Of a stretch of 64,000 bases of DNA, positions 27,536 to 49,046 are shown one piece after another. The position numbers and the translations under genes are program-made. Origin of the DNA: Pelodera strongyloides (Eukaryota > Nematoda > Chromadorea > Rhabditida > Rhabditidae). The stretch spans positions 124,001 to 188,000 of the forward strand of contig JAANDG010000084.1 in NCBI GenBank assembly GCA_036852015.1. Direction: 5' to 3'. Numbering within the stretch: the first letter of the stretch is position 1; every line of letters starts with the position of its first letter. Below the pieces are notes generated by a model that searched no databases, was not told the origin of the DNA, and saw nothing but the letters and a program-made list of their open reading frames with translations.

Positions 27536-27833
27536 TGTAATAAATCAGGATTGCTAGTATCCTGTCTATTAACTATGTTATTATTCTGATGTTGTTGTGT
27601 GGTGAAATGTAGTGTTAATAACAATACATAGCCAAGTCTTTATATCTGACGAACGTGCGGATGTTACATGCACGAGTCTAGGCATAGAATGATTGTATAT
27701 ACGAGGGAGCGATTGCTCTCCCCGCGTGCCAGCTGTTCAAGGTCAGAGAGACGACAAGGGACAGATGCTGTGTGTGCTAGATGTTTATATATAGGGATAG
27801 TTTATAGGCACACACAGACACTGGTACCTTACA
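27536..27833 (-). repeat. 5' LTR of the retrotransposon
   Basis: Its right part, from about 27641, matches the other LTR exactly. Its left part, the U5 side next to the primer-binding site, is clearly diverged. Confidence 0.88.
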
Positions 27834-27939
27834 ATTGGTCGATGGATGAGGCAAAAACGAGAATTTTATACATTTGACGAATAAATATTCAAATATTTAC
27901 TAATGCGTAAAACGTGTACATCAATATACGAAAGATTGT

Positions 27940-28790
27940 AAAAGTAACAGTCACACGGGAATCACATCCTCTAATGTGTTATTTAACTGCTGCGGCAAGC
28001 TACACGGCGAGCGCGTTGTTGCCGCAGAGAAAAGCAGCACATGAGAGAATGCACTTTAAATAACCGGTACTCTAATGTTACGAAATAATTAAATTTTGAT
28101 GAAAAATAAGTAATAATCACACGGGAATCACATCGTCTAATGTGTTGCTAAACTGCTGCGGCAAGCTACACGGCGAGCGCGTTGTTGCCGCAGAGAAAAG
28201 CAGCACATGAGAGAATGCACTTTAAATAACAAGTACTCTAATGTTACGAAATAATTAAATTTTGACGAAAAATAAGTAATAATCAGACGGGAATCACATC
28301 CTCTAATGTGTTACTTAGCTGCTGTGGCAAGCTACACGGCGAGCGCGTTGTTGCCGCAGAAAAAAGCAGCACATGAGAGAATGCACTCTAAATAACAGGT
28401 ACTCTAATGTTACGAAATAATTAAATTTTGACGAAAAATAAGTAATAATCAGACGGGAATCACATCCTCTAATGTGTTACTTAGCTGCTGTGGCAAGCTA
28501 CACGGCAAGCGCGTTGTTGCCGCAGAAAAAAGCAGCACATGAGAGAATGCACTCTAAATAACAGGTACTCTAATGTTACGAAATAATTAAATTTTGACGA
28601 AAAATAAATAATAATCAGACGGGAATCACATCCTCTAATGTGTTACTTAGCTGATGTGGCAAGCTACACGGCGAGCGCGTTGTTGCCGCAGAGAAAAGTA
28701 GCACATGAGAGAATGCACATTAACTAACATATACTCTAATGATACGAAAAAAATTGGCGAAAAATAATTGCGAGTCACACTTATTTACAT
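27940..28790. repeat. Tandem array, five copies of an exact 166-bp unit
   Basis: The marker ACGGGAATCACATC recurs at 27955, 28121, 28287, 28453 and 28619, always 166 bp apart, with a decayed sixth start near 28780. Each unit contains a GC-rich hairpin (CTGCGGCAA ... TTGCCGCAG, with outer GCTGC/GCAGC) and a smaller CACAT/ATGTG palindrome in otherwise AT-rich sequence. Copies 3 and 4 are almost identical. The array lies between the divergent ANLN and EFTUD2 genes. Confidence 0.93.
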
Positions 28791-28811
28791 TCTCTAAAGT
28801 AGTCAACTTAC

Positions 28812-28916
28812 GGATATGATCTTCTGCGTACTTCGGTTGGGTTCGACTGTATACACTTCCATTCTTATCTTCACTGTCTCTTTTCCGCGAACATACAATC
28901 GGTCGAAATCCTTTCA
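28812..28916 (-). other. Candidate upstream exon of ANLN (5' UTR or N-terminal extension)
   Basis: A 105-nt block has a good acceptor (TTTTCAG) and a consensus donor (GTAAGT). Its only open frame starts with two bases and ends with one, so splicing to the acceptor at 25152 would join in frame with the ANLN ATG. The 34-codon reading (it includes SRKRDSEDKNGSVYSRTQPK) resembles nothing I know, and I find no in-frame Met upstream. It may be a UTR exon, an alternative N-terminus or chance. The implied intron would contain the LTR element and the tandem array. Confidence 0.3.
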
Positions 28917-29018
28917 CTGAAAACAAAGCTTTATGATCCTCTAGAGGGGCGGAGACTAACCTGGGTGAAACGATACAAATTGTATGGGAACAACATCTGC
29001 ATTACCGGAGGCTACGAT

Positions 29019-29049
<31 letters not shown>

Positions 29050-29466
29050 CAGAGGGTCGCAGGGGTGCATGAGTCTTACCGGGTCATCTTCATCTTGAAA
29101 CAATATTATTTACTTTTAAAATATTAAAAGCATATCGCACTTTGTTTTACTTTTACAAACACTGAAAGAGGGTAAAATTATTTCGGAGGAAGCTTGGTAG
29201 ATTGGTACTAAAAATAGTGGTGACAGCATTCGTAAATTACTAGACATTTGATACGCACGAACCGTATTTACCGTTCCGTAAAATATAAAAAGTTAGTTAC
29301 TGTAGAAAATTATTAAAGTACTGTGAAAAGATCGTGCGTGTCAAAATAGTATCGCACGCGCGGTGCTTGGCCCCACCCACCAAATCCATCGGTGGCGCTG
29401 AAATTTTTTTGGTGCGGCCGCTGGCATTTCCTCCTTCCAACTTTATTAAATCTTTCCTTTATGATG

Positions 29467-29699
29467 GGGCGCGTGTAGGGCACGTAAGACGTCCCAAAGA
29501 AAGGGAGAAAACCATTTTTGGTCATTCAGGATGGGCGAAAAGAAAATTTTTAATAATGAAAAAAAAGGAAAATGAAATTTTTTCGGGTTTTGTCTGCGTC
29601 ACTTGTTTCTGCATTGTCTTTCAAACGTTTTCTTTTCGCCCATCCTGAGCGGCCGAAAATGCATATTTTTGTTTCTTTCGGTCATCTTAAACGCACCCT
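29467..29699. mobile_element. Harbinger-like foldback element 2
   Basis: It shares the ends and the interior words GTCTGCGTC and GCATTGTCTTTCAAA with element 1, in the opposite orientation. It is more diverged on its left side and sits about 350 bp upstream of EFTUD2. Confidence 0.65.
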
Positions 29700-30037
29700 T
29701 ATGGGATCTTTTGTGCAGCGCAGCTCATTAGGCATTTTTCAAAACCATGTATCTATTTGTTGCGCCATGGTTATGCAATCCTGTCAGCTTGTACAAACTG
29801 TTTCATTTCCCGATGCTTTTCCTTACTCGTATACTCGTTCAACAGGTGCTCAAGACCAGGGCGTGTACTGCAAACTAAATCTCTTTATGCTAATAGAAGC
29901 GCGTATCTCAGTAAGTTGCTGACCAAACGTCTGGGTCTGGAAAGTGAGCAGTTGTAACGCCAACTAACTTTCTCTACCTTTGCTATGTGAAAAATTGTCC
30001 TTTGTCGTATTATCTTCGGATGTTATCTTTACCTTAT

Positions 30038-30045
30038 AGTTCAAT
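30038..30045 (+). promoter_or_regulatory. Splice acceptor directly before the EFTUD2 start codon
   Basis: A pyrimidine-rich tract ends TTACCTTATAG and is followed by six bases and the ATG. Like the ANLN start, this suggests a 5' UTR intron or a spliced-leader site. Confidence 0.5.
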
Positions 30046-41158
<11,113 letters not shown>

Positions 41159-41437
41159 AGTTGAGAGCATCGGAACTCGGAACCATATACACTTATCGTC
41201 GATATCGTATATTGTTTGTAGTTTGTAGTATCGGAATATGCAAATACGTTCTGGCATTGCACTTATCATGCTTGATGCTTGTATTGATTGTAATTAACAC
41301 TATGGACTTTTTGGCTTATTTTTACATAAAAGCTCTTGATGCGTCATTACTCTCATTCCTGTCCATTACCCGCCAATAATGTTTAGGATGGAGTTCTGAG
41401 CCAGCATTTGTAAGTTTTAAGTGTTTCAGCATTTTAT

Positions 41438-42590
41438 AATTTATTAGTTTGTTATTGTATTGTTACCTAATTACGGAGATGTTCACTGTTTGTCTCTAAG
41501 TTATATTAAGTGTTATTTGGTTTGTTTGTTCTTGTTGTTGGCTGTTTGTTTTCTGTGAATTCCGATCTCTCGTACAAATTACCTGATCATATTTGAGACC
41601 CGTGTGGACATAAATACTCTATATTTTATTGATTGTTGTGTTTTTGGTTGAAACGATTGAAAAAAAAGGATTATATGTTGAGGAGAGCAAGGAAGAAGCG
41701 CTGGTAGTTTTTAGTTGCAAGCTGGTAGCATTTTTGGAAGAATATGTTGTAGAGAGAAAGCAAATGTTTCACTGAGTTGTGAAAAGGTACCACCAGTGAT
41801 GAATGTAATTCATTGAATGCTTTGATCCGAAAAAAGAGTTTAAGATGGGAGTTTTCGGTTCTTTTTGTAAACGGCAAAAAGGGAACAATTCATTGCAATA
41901 GAGGCGTGGCGGTGTTTATTTTGGGGTAATTATGTATTTATAATAAAAATTCCGAATCCGAAGTAAACCGATTCCCTTTGAAGACCAACACAGAAACTTA
42001 CTATTTTACTGATTTTAAGTAAAATAACGCAATTCAAAGCAGAACCAAAAAATTACCAACACAGAAGCTTGTGCTGCTGCCCACATAAGTGCACCATTAG
42101 AAAACCTCGTTCTTTATTCACATGAACATTGATTTGATTTGATTTTTTTTTTGCTTTCTAACCGTTGTACACCACAGATCGCCGCCGATTCTACACAACA
42201 TACTACGGTTGTGGCACAGGATGTCTAAGCTTTTTGTTTACCATTTTGGTACTGGTCACCAGGTTTAATTGAGCAGGATATCTTCCAACGAAAACGCAAT
42301 TTTTTGGTTCTGCTTTGAATTGCGTATTTATTAGTTTGTTATTGTATTGTTACCTAATTATACGGAGATGTTTGCTGTTTGTCTCTAAGATATATTAAGT
42401 GTTATTTGGTTTGTTTGTTCTTGTTGTTGGCTGTTTGTTTTCTGTGAATTCCGATCTCTCGTACAAATTACCTGATCATATTTGAGACCCGTGTAGACAT
42501 AAATGCTCTATATTTTATTGGTTGTTGTGTTTTTGGTTGAATCGATTGAAAAACATGGAATATATGTTGAGGAGTGCAAAGAAGAAGCTG
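41438..42590. repeat. Direct duplication of about 260 bp downstream of EFTUD2
   Basis: 41438-41697 and 42326-42590 are near-identical (offset 887 bp), sharing for example GGCTGTTTGTTTTCTGTGAA. The second copy begins right at the end of the inverted-repeat element at 42325. Confidence 0.85.
42027..42325. mobile_element. Terminal-inverted-repeat element between the duplicated segments
   Basis: Perfect 28-bp inverted ends start ACGCAATTCAAAGCAG. The 299-bp element has no reading frame of note. Confidence 0.75.
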
Positions 42591-42611
42591 GTAGGTTTTT
42601 AGTAGCAAGCC

Positions 42612-42756
42612 GAGTTGGTATTTTAACTGAACTTGTCCATCTCGGAATTCCATCTCGGAATTGCCTCGGTCTCCGAATTTCCATGCTATTTCTTTACTGT
42701 ACGACTATTCCGAGATGCGATTCCGAGATGGAAAAGTTCAGTTAAAATACCGACTC
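42612..42756. mobile_element. 145-bp foldback element
   Basis: Arms GAGTTGGTATTTTAACTG and its near-complement at the right end; CCATCTCGGAATT occurs several times inside. Confidence 0.7.
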
Positions 42757-42917
42757 TGGCTGCATTCTTGGATAGAATACGCTGTTGAGAGAAACTGAAT
42801 TGTTATCAGAGTGTAAACCATTATGTATTGGTAATCACTCTGTGATGTTGGGCATATTATTTTGATAAGATCCCGTTGGAAAAGAAGCACACGAAGATTA
42901 CTTGTTTCTACGGGCAC

Positions 42918-43194
42918 AGTGTACTAGTGTTAGACATACCTTTAGTGGTGAAGTTCGTTATAGTCTTTGGTGAACATTTAACTTTAATCTTCAGGAGTAA
43001 ACATGTGTAGTATCTGCCTTCATCTAACATCTATCAGTTGTCCGTGAAAGGAATTTTCTAATTCGCTAATCTAAGGGAACAGTGTGCTAGCGTTAGACAT
43101 ACCGTTGGTGAACATTTAACTTTAACCGTTTAGAGGGCCTTTAGGAGTAAACATGTAGTATATGCCTTCGGCTAACGGCTTTATCTGTTGTCCC
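42918..43194. repeat. Direct duplication, two diverged copies
   Basis: CAGTGTACTAGTGTTAGACA and TGGTGAACATTTAACTTTAA recur about 150 bp apart with small gaps. Confidence 0.7.
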
Positions 43195-44523
43195 CATGTG
43201 AGGGAATCGCAATTGCGTTTCGGGCATTGTCTCTATCAAATTTAGTCGTCAGAAGTCAATCGCGCACACAGCCTTTTCCTGTTCTTCTTCAACTATTTAT
43301 GCGGACGAGAAGCCTCCTTTTTATGTAGACAAATGGAATCTTTTCTCGTTTGAGGGCGTTCGTTATGTCTCAAGTTGTAAGTTAAGCACAATTTATAGGT
43401 GTAGGTACTGTAGTCGTTTTTTTCCTTACATTTAATTGCAAATTCTGTGGAACCCCTTCCCCACCTTAAACCAGTATCCACATAGCTATTTATTAGTGCA
43501 ATTGTGATTTGTTATTTTTATTGAGTGCGGTGTTAGTGCCAATTGTGCGCCAAATCGGAGCGGGCCTTTTCCGCCCATTTCCGAATCAGCGTCGTTGTTC
43601 TCAGTCCCCTACCTTCGGAATACTTCGGATCTACCCCTTTTAAAGTGCCGCACAGAGCAATGTTTCGTTGTCGGAGCATAGGTACTTTCACATTATGTTT
43701 CATTCATGTGTTCCTTTTTTGCCTTGATATACAAATTCTTCCATTCTCTTTCCTGAATATCTTAGCTTAGCTCTAATCCTTTGACTGAATCTAGATGTGT
43801 AATAGAGCATAGAGGTTTTCTTAGTCCTTGGATTGCCCACTGCGATGATCGTTGCAGAAGTGTTGCTATTCTTATTCCGAATGATTCTTGCATGGATCTC
43901 CGGTCATCCATAAAATGTTTGGGGGAAATTGGGCAAAAGAGCCTAATCCCTTGGTCACACTGCTAATTAGGATATTTTGGGGGCGAAACACTGGGCGCTC
44001 AGTGTAATTTCCGGACCGTTTTTGGAACTGGGGAGAGAGAGAGAGAGAGAGGGGGGGGGAGAGGGAGAGGTAGAAAGAGAAGAGGTACAAGAGAAAGAGT
44101 GAGAGGTACAAAGAGAGAAAGTGAAAAGTTTGTGGTTAGTGAAATTAAACAGAAACCCTTTGAGACCTCAGTTCTGCCACACTTGACTAAAGTTTTATTC
44201 ATCTATACTTCAAACTTTGTATTCTTCTAGTAAACACAAATCTGGAGCAAAATGAACTCTAGAACGGCTTTTATTCTGATTTATTATGTTATTCATAACT
44301 ACAGCTAATTCTTTTCAAAATCCAATGTATCTCGTCTGACACCAGACCCGATTACTGTAATTTATTCCATTTATTCCTAATATGCTTCCGATATTCCTGA
44401 GTAATCAATACCTGCGGGAAGAGGAGAGATCGTTTCAATCAGCGTTACTGGGAAGACTGAATGATGGGAGGGATTATGACTGTTCACTCAATAAGGAGCA
44501 TTTTGGTAGGTTCATTGTGAAAC

Positions 44524-44623
44524 GGTGCGCGGCGCAAAAAAAGGGTTCGCCTACATCTCGCCGGTACTTTGCCCAGTTTTCGCCAAACTCTCGCCAACGA
44601 ATCTTCTTTCTTCGCCGCGCACC
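44524..44623. repeat. Small GC-rich foldback
   Basis: GGTGCGCGGCG and its exact complement border about 80 bp that repeats TCGCC words. Confidence 0.5.
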
Positions 44624-45756
44624 AACCGAATTTCATCAGTGTACCACTGCGGAAAGTTGACGTGCACGGCGTGCTATTGTTTTTACGTGCCGACGCCGCA
44701 GTCAAGTCGATTGCATTCCAATTCAAAACACTCTTTGGAATAGCCACTGGTAGCTCTGTATAGCTGTGTATTGTATTGAGCATTGAAGACTTGCTATACT
44801 GGGGCAACTCCGCGTCATCGCCGCTCAAACAAAAAAGGAAGGCCCCACAGCGGCGCCTAGTGTACGCGGTGGGTGCGCCGCGTAAGCATTCGTGACTTCT
44901 TTTTAGGGGTCTACCTCGTACCTTGGTTTACCAGGGACTTGTACCTCTTTCGTAAATTATTTAACACAGTTCAATTTTCGGCCCAGTTTAGTCTTTACTT
45001 AGAAAAAGCTCCCACTTTCCACTTTCCATTTGGTGTGTTTTATTGCAGGGCAGTGATGTTTTATAGGCATTGTAGGGGCCATCTATCTCAATAGAAAAAT
45101 AGAAGGGAATGTCACGCTTGCACATCATTTCAGCCTACAACTTAGTGTTAGGTTCCTTCACCTAGCTTTACATATTGGATGTGATAAAAACGTTTTGAAA
45201 CTTACTGATTTGAAAAATGTAGCTTGTCTGTTGATGGCACGTTGTAATTACCTCGAAATTACAATGATCTGATTGAATTTTCTGATAATTCTTCTTTTAT
45301 TGCATTAAAAATATCCAGTTAGCATAATATTTATACGCAGGAGATCTGTCTGACGAACAGACATTTCTATGTCTGTTTTCTTAGCTTGTTTTCTTTTTCG
45401 TTGAAGCTTTTGATAGACAGCACTGAGACTACTATTTTTGAATACTTTATTTTCTTTATTCTCATGTCTTACTGTATTTATAAGATTTTTAGTATGAAAA
45501 AAAAAATCACATTTTGGTTCTTTTAGCAGTGTAGAACTGGCAGAAAAGTGTAACTTAGTATTGTGCATCATCACATAAGCTATAAGACACCGTAAGATTA
45601 AGATACTAAAACTCTGTACCTACAACGACGACGTCACCACGTCTCTCAGGCAATTGGTCATTAACTGTTCCCTCGTATGCAAATTAGAGGTCATCTTATT
45701 CTAGGTCAATTTTATTTCTTCTCTTCCTCCTTGTCCCATTATCAGAAGTGAAATAG

Positions 45757-46109
45757 AGAGGGAGAGAGAGATAAGAGAGGACAGAGAAAGAGAGAAAGAA
45801 AGAAAGGAGAGAGAGATGGAAAAGACAGGAATCAGAGGTACAAGAAAAAGAGAAAGAGAGAGAGAGAGAGAGATAAACCCAATCTCTTGATATCTCCTCG
45901 TCCATAACTCTTAGACAATGGGTGGTTTCGAAGTGACAAATTAAGTGAAGTCGGCCCCATTTAAAGTGTCCCAAGGTACCAACCAACCCCTTTATGTCTG
46001 CTTGTCTGGCTTATCTGCCTCACTATCTTACATTCTTTCTCTCCTTGTTTTCTCTCTCCGTCCCTCTCCCTCTCTCTCTCTCTCTCTGTCTCTCGCTCTC
46101 TCTCTCCCA
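45757..46109. repeat. Diverged (GA)n and (CT)n tracts
   Basis: GA-rich sequence at 45757-45871 and CT-rich at 46063-46109 bracket a short ordinary stretch. Similar GA tracts lie at 29021-29049, 44034-44069, 54557-54575, 55518-55584 and 57840-57872. Confidence 0.85.
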
Positions 46110-47528
46110 ACCTCCCAGTAAATAAACTAAACTGAAAATAAACTGAACTACATTAACTGGAAAAAACAGCGTCATGGTGGAGAAACTTGTTTAGACCTTG
46201 CCCAATGATACAGATACCAAAGATAGACTGAAATTGCATCAACACAGCGTTTTTTTTACCCATGTGTTATTTACTGCTGCCAGATTCCCCACAACAAGAA
46301 ACGTGAATCGGCGCAGCAAAGTTCTGCTGCCCTGGCTTCATGCCCCAGTTGACAATGTATTTTTGGCCATTGTGGCACAGGGCTGGCCCATCCTACATAC
46401 ATAATCCCGGCTACGTAATGATTTATGGCAAACGCCGTGTATTTCTGTCTCTTCTTCTTTAGGTAAAAAGAAAGAAAAAACAGACCGAAAGTAAGCAACG
46501 ACTCGAGAACTTTTTATTCCACTTTCCGATATAATTATCGTTTGTCTTATGGATTTTTAGTCTGGGTTGTTTTGAGTAAAAAATGTAGAACGCTCGGCCC
46601 CCTTTTCCTACAACTATCCTATGAGCGTCTAAATTACATAGATCAGCTATATGTTGTGTGAGACAATGCCCTATTCTGATGTAAGAAAACCAACAAACGT
46701 GAGAATGCCAGGTAAGTTGTGCATTAGTAGCTTTTCGTGTAAATCGATGTGTAAGTTAATTGCTGGTTACCGACCATGGGTAAAATCGAAGAATACTACC
46801 CCATGGTAGTTGACTACCCAAAGTGGGAATATGACACCCCATAACATAAGGGGTAGTTTTCTTCGCATCGTAGAATAATACCCGTATGTCCGATTTTGAT
46901 ACCAGCACTAACGTGTGCAAGCCGTAGTTGGCAAGTTATATATGGCAAAATACAAATTTCTAACACTTGTTAATAGTAAATATGGAACAAACCAAAAGGT
47001 ACCCTAAGATGTCGATGTGATAACAACACCAACATACTGACAATGACAAGGGACCCTGTGTATGTTGGTAGCTTTTCTTATGAATCCGTATGAATGTTAT
47101 TGGTTTGTGAGAGAGATAGTGAAAGGGAGGAGGTGTGAGAGACGACGAGACAGAGGCACCGATAGATAAGTCGTCTCGGTACACTTACGCTTGATCTGGC
47201 TAAAAATCAACAGCAGTTTTCTCTGTCTTGTCTGTCTTATTTGTACTATATGTCTCACTACTAAGTACCTTTTCTTTATCTTCCGGTCATTCCCTGACCC
47301 CTCCCTCCTTTTCGGGGATCCCTCCCCGGGGACCATTTGCCTGCATGTTGTCTCGGTCTCTCTAATCCACTCACTATTCCCTTGTTCTCTAACCAGTCTC
47401 CGCCCCCTATTTTTCTCCCAGTTACATTTTGCCCGTCAATCATCAATTCCCCGATGACTTTCGCAAGAAATTCTCACTTCGATCCGCACCGTTTTCTACG
47501 AATTTACGAGAGGTTTTATAGTCTTATT

Positions 47529-47705
47529 ATACTACGAATATTGGACCTTAGACCTTAGACGTTAGAGCCGTTAGCGCATATTTTTGGGTTTATTAGTTTA
47601 GGTATTAGACACAGGGAAGGCATCTCAATGTGAAGCCGGCAGCTAGACTACTATTCAAAAATACGCGCTAACGGCTCTAACGCCTAATGTCCAATGTCAT
47701 AGTAT
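47529..47705. mobile_element. 177-bp foldback element
   Basis: Arms carry ATACTACGAATATTGGAC and the GTTAGAGCCGTTAGCGC block, with near-complementary right partners. Confidence 0.75.
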
Positions 47706-48812
47706 GAGCCTTGTTACACATACTAAATATAAACACCTTGATATGATGTGCCGTACGATTTGTACGCACGGGTGATATGTTTAGTAAATGTTAATTAATC
47801 AACAATAACACATTTTTGGTCTTACCAGTCGATTCTTGAACTGGATTTTTGATAACTACTTTACTGTGTATTTTGCTAACCATATGGATTTTTATTCTAC
47901 CCATACTCATTTGCATACAATCATGGGACTGCATTCAACATTCGTTTCAAAAACCGGATGTTTTGCCGCGTTAAACTTTGTAAAGTAAAGCACCTTGTTG
48001 CTTTCTTTCATCTATGAACCGCTCTCCCACTCTTCCCCAAGTCTCATCATCTGTTGTCTACTCTCCAAGGGGTCTTCTTAATTGAGAGAGGACCCCAGGT
48101 CCAACCTAGGTCCCAAGTAACAAAAACATCCAGCCATTTTGTGTTGTCCAGACTATATTTACCCGATTAGCTTTGTTTTCACCATTTTACAACCACGACA
48201 TGTTTGGCTTATACTCTAGTATAGTTCACATCCACTTTTGTCACAGTGAGGAGTTTGTAGCTTACCTATGGGGGAGCATTATTACCTGAAACGAAACGAA
48301 AAACGACTGCGGTTAACCAAGAAGACATTATCATTATTATGCTTACCACTGCGACACTCCGTTAACTAATAGATAAAATATATAAGCTCTCTATTCCACG
48401 AAGTGTACATAATCATGTAGAAAGAAAATAGAGAGATTGTACTCTTTAGTACCAGGCCATTTCTCTAACTAATTCTTGGTATACCCATATCGGGAGCTGT
48501 AATACTAACAAGCGGGAATCTAACGCAAAGTGACTAAAGTCACCCTCCCCAATTGTACATACTCCCCAATTGTGTGTGTTTTCGTATATCCGCAGAACAA
48601 CCCACTTCCCTTCAGATTCAGATTTATTTCATCTGATAGCGACCACACTTGGAGCACATCTTCTCTGTCTTTTGTCAACCCAACCAACAATTGAGGTTTT
48701 TGGAAGGGGGCTTTAAGCTTAGGGAACTACTTTGTACTTAAGTTTATCTCTAAACTACGCTGTCACATTAGCTTGTTTAAGTTCTCGAGTCTTGGAAAAA
48801 ATGTGAACATCT

Positions 48813-48984
48813 TTAAAGCGGTATAGCACGTTGTTTTGAAAAGGATGCTGATGTTATTCCCATGTGTTATATATGTGCAAGTTTCTGTGCCGGAAGGGCG
48901 CGTAATGGAACAAAAGTTGCATATAATTTATGGGAATGGACTTGTCCAGTTTAGGCTTTAAAACCATGTGCCATATCGTTTTAA
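48813..48984. mobile_element. Family B element nested in a palindrome before K2P exon 1
   Basis: TTAA-flanked element with ends AGCGGTATAGCACG and CATGTGCCATATCG. The flanks outside TTAA (48791-48812 and 48985-49005) are themselves perfect complements apart from one A. Confidence 0.75.
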
Positions 48985-49018
48985 AGATGTTCACATTTTT
49001 CCAAGATGTCCTGTTTCT

Positions 49019-49046
49019 AGATAATGCGTCGTATCGGTCGGAGGAA
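49019..49046 (+). promoter_or_regulatory. Splice acceptor and short leader before the K2P start codon
   Basis: TTTCTAG precedes the first exon. A separate ATG at 49024 opens an eight-codon upstream frame that stops at 49050, overlapping the main start. The main frame is also open back to the acceptor, so a further coding exon cannot be excluded. Confidence 0.4.

Larger units (their letters stand above)
26278..27833 (-). mobile_element. Non-autonomous LTR retrotransposon with 4-bp target duplication
   Basis: Two direct LTRs (26278-26573 and 27536-27833), each with TG...CA ends when read on the minus strand, enclose 962 bp. The 4-bp target duplication ATTG is perfect (26274-26277 and 27834-27837). 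On the minus strand a primer-binding site TGGCGACCTGCGG starts right after the 5' LTR (27535 leftward). A polypurine tract GGGAAGGGGGGA abuts the 3' LTR (26574-26585). The interior has no gag or reverse transcriptase reading frame, so the element must have moved with proteins from elsewhere. The PBS start TGGCGACC resembles those using tRNA-Arg (inference). Confidence 0.88.
41159..49020. other. Intergenic region between EFTUD2 and the K2P gene
   Basis: It holds two duplications, four foldback elements, GA/CT tracts and a decayed family A right end near 47880-47978. I recognised no exon; upstream K2P exons could be hidden here. Confidence 0.5.

Noticed and set aside
26408..27877. Two frames with the same first 50 or more residues
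   Set aside because: They are the two LTRs read on the wrong strand.
27940..28790. CRISPR array
   Set aside because: The whole 166-bp unit repeats with no unique spacers, and the genome is eukaryotic.
44484..44828. 114-codon minus-strand frame
   Set aside because: It spans a small GC-rich foldback; no recognisable domain or splice borders.
46198..46404. Small plus-strand frame with a GC-richer patch
   Set aside because: No conserved block and no exon-like borders.
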